Part shown: one piece after another, positions 5,665 to 9,717 of the stretch
Layout: each line of letters begins with the position of its first letter
How positions within the stretch are numbered: the first letter of the stretch is position 1
DNA from: an uncultured Eubacteriales bacterium
GTDB lineage: Bacteria; Bacillota; Clostridia; Monoglobales; Monoglobaceae
Direction of reading: 5' to 3'
Assembly (NCBI GenBank): GCA_905201285.1
Contig: CAJKNM010000062.1
Coordinates: 1-9,717 of the forward strand
DNA length: 9,717 nucleotides
Notes under the pieces: generated by a model
The model's input: only the letters and a program-made list of their open reading frames with translations
Databases searched by the model: none
Told to the model about the DNA's origin: nothing
Position numbers and translations under genes: made by a program

Positions 5665-7470
5665 ATGGGAAGCTATCGCGACAATATACGAAATTTTTCG
5701 ATAATTGCACATATAGACCACGGAAAGAGCACGCTTGCCGACCGTATTTTAGAGCTTACGGGGACGCTGACAAAGCGTGAGATGCAGGAGCAGATTCTTG
5801 ATAATATGGATTTAGAGCGTGAACGCGGAATCACGATAAAGGCAAGGGCGGTCAAGCTTATGTATAAGGCGAAAAACGGTGAAGAGTATGAACTTAACCT
5901 TATCGATACGCCGGGACACGTCGATTTTAATTATGAGGTGTCGAGAAGTCTTGCCGCGTGCGAGGGTGCGGTTTTGGTGGTTGATGCCGCACAGGGAATC
6001 GAGGCACAGACCCTTGCCAATACTTATCTTGCATTGGAACACGATTTAGAGCTTGTTCCGGTAATAAACAAAATTGACCTTCCGGCGGCACGCCCCGATG
6101 AGGTCAAGAAAGAAATTGAGGACGTAATAGGTATCGACGGTGAGGACGCACCGTGTATTTCGGCGAAAAACGGAATCAATATAGACGCGGTCCTCGAAAA
6201 AATCGTTGAGCTTGTTCCTCCGCCCGAGGGCGATGAAAACGCGCCGCTTAAGGCGTTGATTTTCGATTCGTATTATGATGCCTACAGAGGAGTTATCGTG
6301 TATGTAAGGGTTAAGGACGGAACAGTCAAAGCGGGTCAGCGCATTAAGATGATGGCGACGGGAAGCGAATTTGATGTGGTTGAGGTCGGGTATCTTCACC
6401 CGAGCGGAATGACTCCGTCAAGCGAGTTAAAGGCCGGCGAGGTTGGATATATCACCGCGAGTATCAAAAACGTGCGTGACGTTCACGTCGGCGACACGGT
6501 GACTCACCCCGAAAGGCCCGCGGCTGAGGCCCTGCCCGGATATAAAGAAGTTAAGTCTATGGTATACTGTGGTATCTATCCGTCGGACGGGGCGAGGTAT
6601 GACGACCTGCGCGAGGCTCTTGAAAAACTTCAGTTAAACGATGCGGCTTTGAATTTTGAGGCTGAGACTTCAGTCGCGCTGGGTTTCGGCTTCCGCTGTG
6701 GTTTTCTCGGCCTTTTGCATATGGAAATTATACAGGAGAGGCTCGAGAGAGAATATAATCTTGATTTGGTAACGACAGCGCCGTCGGTTGAATATATAGT
6801 TATCAAAACCGACGGAGAGCGGCTTGAAATCGATAACCCGACGAATCTCCCCGATGCGTCGGAAATCGATTATATGATGGAGCCGATTGTTAAGGCGACA
6901 ATTATGACGCCTAAAGATTATGTCGGAAGTATAATGGAGCTTTGCCAGGACAGACGCGGAACGTATATAGATATGGTTTATCTTGACGACACACGAGTGT
7001 CGCTGAACTATGAGCTTCCGCTTAATGAGATAATCTATGACTTCTTTGACGCTTTGAAGTCAAGAACACGCGGCTATGCGTCATTTGACTATGAATTTGA
7101 AAAGTTTGAAAAGGCTGAGCTTGTCAAGCTTGATATGCTGCTGAACGGGGAACAGGTTGATGCGCTTTCGTTTATAGTTCATAAGGAACGTGCCTATGCC
7201 CGCGGCAGAAGAATGGCGGAAAAGCTCAAGGATGTTATCCCGAGACAGCTGTTTGAGGTTCCGATTCAGGCGGCGATAGGCGGAAAGATTATTGCGCGCG
7301 AGACCGTCCGTGCAATGCGCAAGGATGTGCTTGCTAAGTGCTACGGCGGTGATATTACCCGAAAGAAAAAGCTTCTTGAAAAACAGAAAGAGGGTAAGAA
7401 GCGTATGCGCCAGGTCGGCTCGGTTGAGGTTCCGCAGGAGGCGTTTATGTCGGTTCTTAAACTGGATTAG
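5665..7470 (+). CDS. lepA: Elongation factor 4 (LepA), translational GTPase
   Basis: Ribosome-associated GTPase that acts on stalled or mispositioned ribosomes, described as a back-translocase and as a factor in 30S biogenesis. The 601-residue length matches the family (599 in E. coli). All G motifs are present: G1 AHIDHGKS (15-22), G2 RGITI with the conserved threonine (54-58), G3 DTPGH (81-85), G4 NKID (135-138) and G5 SAK (166-168). Domain II follows from about residue 190. The GFRCGFLGLLHMEIIQERLERE segment and the LepA-specific C-terminal domain, ending in AKCYGGDITRKKKLLEKQKEGKKRMR, rule out EF-G or a TetM-type protein. The ATG has AGGAGG seven bases upstream. It heads a probable operon: hemW starts 11 bases after its stop. 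Confidence 0.98.
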   Translation: MGSYRDNIRNFSIIAHIDHGKSTLADRILELTGTLTKREMQEQILDNMDLERERGITIKARAVKLMYKAKNGEEYELNLIDTPGHVDFNYEVSRSLAACEGAVLVVDAAQGIEAQTLANTYLALEHDLELVPVINKIDLPAARPDEVKKEIEDVIGIDGEDAPCISAKNGINIDAVLEKIVELVPPPEGDENAPLKALIFDSYYDAYRGVIVYVRVKDGTVKAGQRIKMMATGSEFDVVEVGYLHPSGMTPSSELKAGEVGYITASIKNVRDVHVGDTVTHPERPAAEALPGYKEVKSMVYCGIYPSDGARYDDLREALEKLQLNDAALNFEAETSVALGFGFRCGFLGLLHMEIIQERLEREYNLDLVTTAPSVEYIVIKTDGERLEIDNPTNLPDASEIDYMMEPIVKATIMTPKDYVGSIMELCQDRRGTYIDMVYLDDTRVSLNYELPLNEIIYDFFDALKSRTRGYASFDYEFEKFEKAELVKLDMLLNGEQVDALSFIVHKERAYARGRRMAEKLKDVIPRQLFEVPIQAAIGGKIIARETVRAMRKDVLAKCYGGDITRKKKLLEKQKEGKKRMRQVGSVEVPQEAFMSVLKLD

Positions 7471-7481
7471 AGGTTTCGGCG

Positions 7482-8594
7482 ATGCTTGGTATATATATTC
7501 ATATTCCGTTTTGCCGTGCAAAGTGTAATTACTGTGACTTTAATTCGCACGTTTCGTGCGAGGAGGAGAGGCAGGCGTATATTGATGCGCTCTGCCGCGA
7601 AATCAGAACGGTTAAATTTGACGGCGATGATACTGTTGATACCGTCTATTTCGGCGGCGGAACGCCGACTTGTCTGACCCCACGGCAGCTTATACGGATA
7701 CTTGATGCGGTCAGGGATAGGTTTACGCTTGACAAAGCGTGTGAGGTTACATCAGAGTGCAACCCAGCGACAATCGGTGAAGAAGGCCTTTGCGCCCTGC
7801 GTGCCGGAGGATTTAACCGCCTCAGTATAGGAATACAATCGGCAAATGACGAAGAACTTAAAATTCTCGGGAGGATTCACTCTGCGGCAGATGCCCGCGA
7901 GTGTGTGAATTCCGCACGGAGCGCGGGATTTGACAACATTTCGGTGGACTTGATGTTCGGACTTCCCGGTCAGAATGAGGAAAGCTTTATGAAGTCGGTT
8001 GAGTTCGCCTTGAGCCTTGAAACAACGCATATTTCGTGCTATGCCTTAAAAATAGAAGAGGGTACGCCGTTTTTGCGTATGGAGCTTGACCTTCCGAGTG
8101 ATGACGATAGCTGTGATATGTATGATTTATGTGCGGATATGCTTTATAAAAGCGGATTTAAACGTTATGAAATATCTAATTTCGCAAGGCCCGGCTTTGA
8201 GAGCAGGCATAACCTGAAGTATTGGAAGTGTGACGATTTTTTGGGCTTCGGTGCCGGCGCTTACTCATGTGCCGGCGGCAAAAGATATTCAAATATATCG
8301 GACACGTCCGGGTATATAGAGAAAATTAATTCGGGTCTCACGGCGGTATGCGATTGTGAGACGCTTTCAAAGGCGGATATGATGAGCGAGTTTGTCTTTC
8401 TCGGCCTGAGAATGGCGGACGGAATAAGCGAGAAAGAGTTCAAAAGACGGTTTTCGGCGGATATATTTGATGTGTTCGACGATGCGCTTTTAAAGAATAT
8501 CAAGAGGGGAACAATCGTTCGTGAGAATGGGCGGATGAGGATTCCCGATAAATATATTTATGTGAGTAATTCGATTATGGTGGATTTTGTTTAA
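7482..8594 (+). CDS. hemW: HemW-like radical SAM protein (putative heme chaperone)
   Basis: Radical S-adenosylmethionine protein of 370 residues (E. coli HemW 378), long annotated as oxygen-independent coproporphyrinogen III oxidase but now regarded as a heme-binding and transfer protein. The N-terminus has IHIPFCRAKCNYCDF with the iron-sulfur cysteines C11, C15 and C18 (CxxxCxxC), then GGGTPT (58-63) for SAM binding and LSIGIQS (114-120). HNLKYW at 243-248 matches the HNxxYW motif linked to heme binding in HemW, and the C-terminal HemN-type domain covers about 295-360. HemN proper is longer and carries a different N-terminal extension. The ATG at 7482 is preceded by AGAGG overlapping the lepA stop. 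The lepA-hemW pair is conserved in many Bacillota. Whether this organism makes heme cannot be seen here. Confidence 0.93.
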   Translation: MLGIYIHIPFCRAKCNYCDFNSHVSCEEERQAYIDALCREIRTVKFDGDDTVDTVYFGGGTPTCLTPRQLIRILDAVRDRFTLDKACEVTSECNPATIGEEGLCALRAGGFNRLSIGIQSANDEELKILGRIHSAADARECVNSARSAGFDNISVDLMFGLPGQNEESFMKSVEFALSLETTHISCYALKIEEGTPFLRMELDLPSDDDSCDMYDLCADMLYKSGFKRYEISNFARPGFESRHNLKYWKCDDFLGFGAGAYSCAGGKRYSNISDTSGYIEKINSGLTAVCDCETLSKADMMSEFVFLGLRMADGISEKEFKRRFSADIFDVFDDALLKNIKRGTIVRENGRMRIPDKYIYVSNSIMVDFV

Positions 8595-8614
8595 AAATTT
8601 AAGAGGTGACAAAA

Positions 8615-9502
8615 ATGGCAGATAAACTTACAAGAGCAATAACAAAAGACGGATTTTTTAAGATAAGCGCGGTTGTTTCGACCGAAACGGTTGAGCAATC
8701 ACGAAAGTTTCATAATTCTTCGCCGGTCGCAACGGCGGCGCTCGGCAGGCTTCTCACTGCGGGACTTTTGATGGGCGGAGAATTAAAGGAGGATAATGCG
8801 AAACTGACACTTCAGATGAGCGGCGACGGACCTCTGGGAAGGGTTATCGTTTCGGCAAACTCCAAAGGAGAGGTCAAAGGCTATGCCGAGAACCCTCAGA
8901 TTGATATGCCGCTTAACGAAAAAGGAAAGCTTGACGTTGGCGGCGCGATAGGAAAGGGAACGCTCAGTGTAATAAAGGATTTAGGCTTAAAAGAGCCGTA
9001 TATAGGTCAGGTTGCCATTCAGACAGGCGAGGTGGGCGATGACCTTGCTTATTACTTTATGCAGTCAGAACAGGTGCCGAGTGTTGTTGCTTTAGGTGTG
9101 TTGGTTGACCGCGATTTCAGCGTTAAATGTGCCGGCGGATTTATCATACAGGTTATGCCCGAGTGTAACGACGAAAGCCTTACTATGCTTGAAAACAGCA
9201 TAGCCGGAATTATGAGCGTGACCGAGATGCTGAGTCAGGGAATGGACGGCGTGGATATGATTAAATATGCTATGCTCGGTTTTGATACAGAGATTTTAGA
9301 GGAGAGCGAGGTCGGCTATGTGTGCGACTGCAGCAGAGAGAGAATGGAGCGTGCGATTGTGTCCTTAGGCAAGGCCGAGATTGACGCTATCATTAAAGAG
9401 CAGGGACAGGCCGAAATTGTTTGCAGCTTTTGTAACAAGCCTTATGTGTTTAATACTGAAGAGCTTGAAGCTATGCGTGACAGAGCGAGAGATGCAAAGT
9501 GA
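8615..9502 (+). CDS. hslO: Redox-regulated chaperone Hsp33
   Basis: Cytoplasmic holdase chaperone that is inactive with zinc bound and is activated when oxidative stress forms disulfides in its C-terminal switch. From the ATG at 8615 the protein has 295 residues (E. coli 292). The start MADKLTRAITKDG resembles other Hsp33 proteins. The substrate-binding domain covers about 1-180 and includes SSPVATAALGRLLTA (35-49), KLTLQMSGDGPLG (63-75) and PYIGQV (128-133). The zinc switch is complete: VCDCS with C237 and C239, and CSFC with C270 and C273. An in-frame GTG at 8606 would add three residues, but it lies inside the GAGGTG ribosome binding site (8603-8608), so the ATG at 8615 is preferred. The gene follows hemW by 20 bases and is probably cotranscribed with lepA and hemW. 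Confidence 0.96.
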   Translation: MADKLTRAITKDGFFKISAVVSTETVEQSRKFHNSSPVATAALGRLLTAGLLMGGELKEDNAKLTLQMSGDGPLGRVIVSANSKGEVKGYAENPQIDMPLNEKGKLDVGGAIGKGTLSVIKDLGLKEPYIGQVAIQTGEVGDDLAYYFMQSEQVPSVVALGVLVDRDFSVKCAGGFIIQVMPECNDESLTMLENSIAGIMSVTEMLSQGMDGVDMIKYAMLGFDTEILEESEVGYVCDCSRERMERAIVSLGKAEIDAIIKEQGQAEIVCSFCNKPYVFNTEELEAMRDRARDAK

Positions 9503-9590
9503 TTTTTTAGAAAACAGCAGATATAACGAGAATATGCGAGAAATATACAATAAAACTTCATATAACCTTATATAATCGACAGTATATGCC

Positions 9591-9619
9591 TTGACTTTTT
9601 CGCGCTATGGTAGTATAAT
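9591..9619 (+). promoter_or_regulatory. Predicted strong promoter of the tRNA gene
   Basis: TTGACT (9591-9596) and perfect TATAAT (9614-9619), 17 bases apart, form the best promoter match in the window. Transcription would start near 9626, about 32 bases before the mature tRNA. This fits a stable-RNA promoter. The rest of the 9503-9590 gap is AT-rich and shows no gene. Confidence 0.82.
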
Positions 9620-9631
9620 AAGTTCTGTTGT

Positions 9632-9648
9632 CGCTCCTAAAAGGGGCG
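9632..9648 (+). other. Short hairpin in the tRNA 5' leader
   Basis: CGCTCC (9632-9637) pairs with GGGGCG (9643-9648) around a TAAAA loop, six pairs including one G-U. It ends nine bases before the tRNA acceptor stem. It is not followed by a T-run, so it is not an intrinsic terminator. A role in leader folding or RNase P processing is possible but unproven. Confidence 0.5.
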
Positions 9649-9657
9649 GAAAAGTAT

Positions 9658-9717
9658 GGGCGCTTAGCTCAGCTGGGAGAGCATCTGCCTTACAAGCAGA
9701 GGGTCATAGGTTCGAGC
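9658..9717 (+). tRNA. tRNA-Val (anticodon UAC), 3' end cut by window edge
   Basis: The cloverleaf can be followed up to the window end: acceptor 5' strand GGGCGCT (9658-9664), TA, D arm GCTC (9667-9670) pairing with GAGC (9679-9682) around AGCTGGGA, and anticodon arm TCTGC (9684-9688) pairing with GCAGA (9696-9700). The anticodon loop CTTACAA has TAC at 9691-9693. The variable region GGGTC, T-stem 5' strand ATAGG and T loop TTCGAGC follow. The anticodon UAC decodes valine GUA and related codons. The T-stem 3' strand, the acceptor 3' strand and any CCA lie beyond the edge. A strong promoter precedes it, and it may begin a tRNA cluster. Confidence 0.95.

Noticed and set aside
7081..7521. 146-codon minus-strand frame over the lepA-hemW junction
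   Set aside because: Antisense to two well-identified genes with no supporting start signal or recognisable domain.
8606..8614. GTG start for hslO giving three extra residues
   Set aside because: The GTG sits within the GAGGTG ribosome binding site, which is correctly spaced for the ATG at 8615.
9571..9576. Additional TATAAT hexamer upstream of the tRNA promoter
   Set aside because: There is no -35 match at suitable spacing, and the TTGACT-17-TATAAT promoter just downstream explains the tRNA.

Overview
The window reads as ordinary chromosomal DNA from an anaerobic, low-to-mid GC Gram-positive bacterium, probably a Clostridia-type gut Bacillota (inference). The pointers are strong purine-rich Shine-Dalgarno sequences, sigma-A type promoters with 17-bp spacers, the lepA-hemW gene pair, a UUG start codon and the Bacillota look of the proteins. 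It is gene-dense. No gap between genes exceeds 300 bases: the largest are 3360-3531, 4498-4667 and 9503-9657. I see no mobile element, CRISPR array or phage gene.

Region 1 (1-3531) is an L-rhamnose catabolic locus. On the minus strand, rhaB (rhamnulokinase), rhaA (rhamnose isomerase) and rhaD (rhamnulose-1-phosphate aldolase, cut by the left edge) form a tight operon in which both junctions are 4-base ATGA overlaps. RhaA converts L-rhamnose to L-rhamnulose, RhaB phosphorylates it, and RhaD splits the product into dihydroxyacetone phosphate and L-lactaldehyde. An AraC-family regulator with an N-terminal cupin is transcribed divergently. The 172-bp spacer holds a promoter for each side, an AAGGAC-N19-GTCCTT inverted repeat touching the rhaB -35 box, and six tandem 9-bp units that contain the rhaB -10 box and fill most of its 5' leader. 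No rhamnose transporter, mutarotase or lactaldehyde enzyme lies within the window.

Region 2 (4498-5591) is a single AEC-family (auxin efflux carrier-type) membrane transporter with its own promoter and a UUG start. Its substrate is unknown.

Region 3 (5592-9502) is a likely housekeeping operon: lepA (translation factor EF4), hemW (radical SAM HemW-like protein) and hslO (redox-regulated chaperone Hsp33). One good promoter lies before lepA and the gaps are 11 and 20 bases.

Region 4 (9503-9717) has a strong promoter and a short GC-rich leader hairpin, then a tRNA-Val(UAC) gene cut by the right edge inside its T arm.

Most of the window is well-known biology. The most distinctive local signal is the 9-bp repeat array that merges the rhaBAD -10 element with the 5' leader. 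I found no convincing new multi-gene system.
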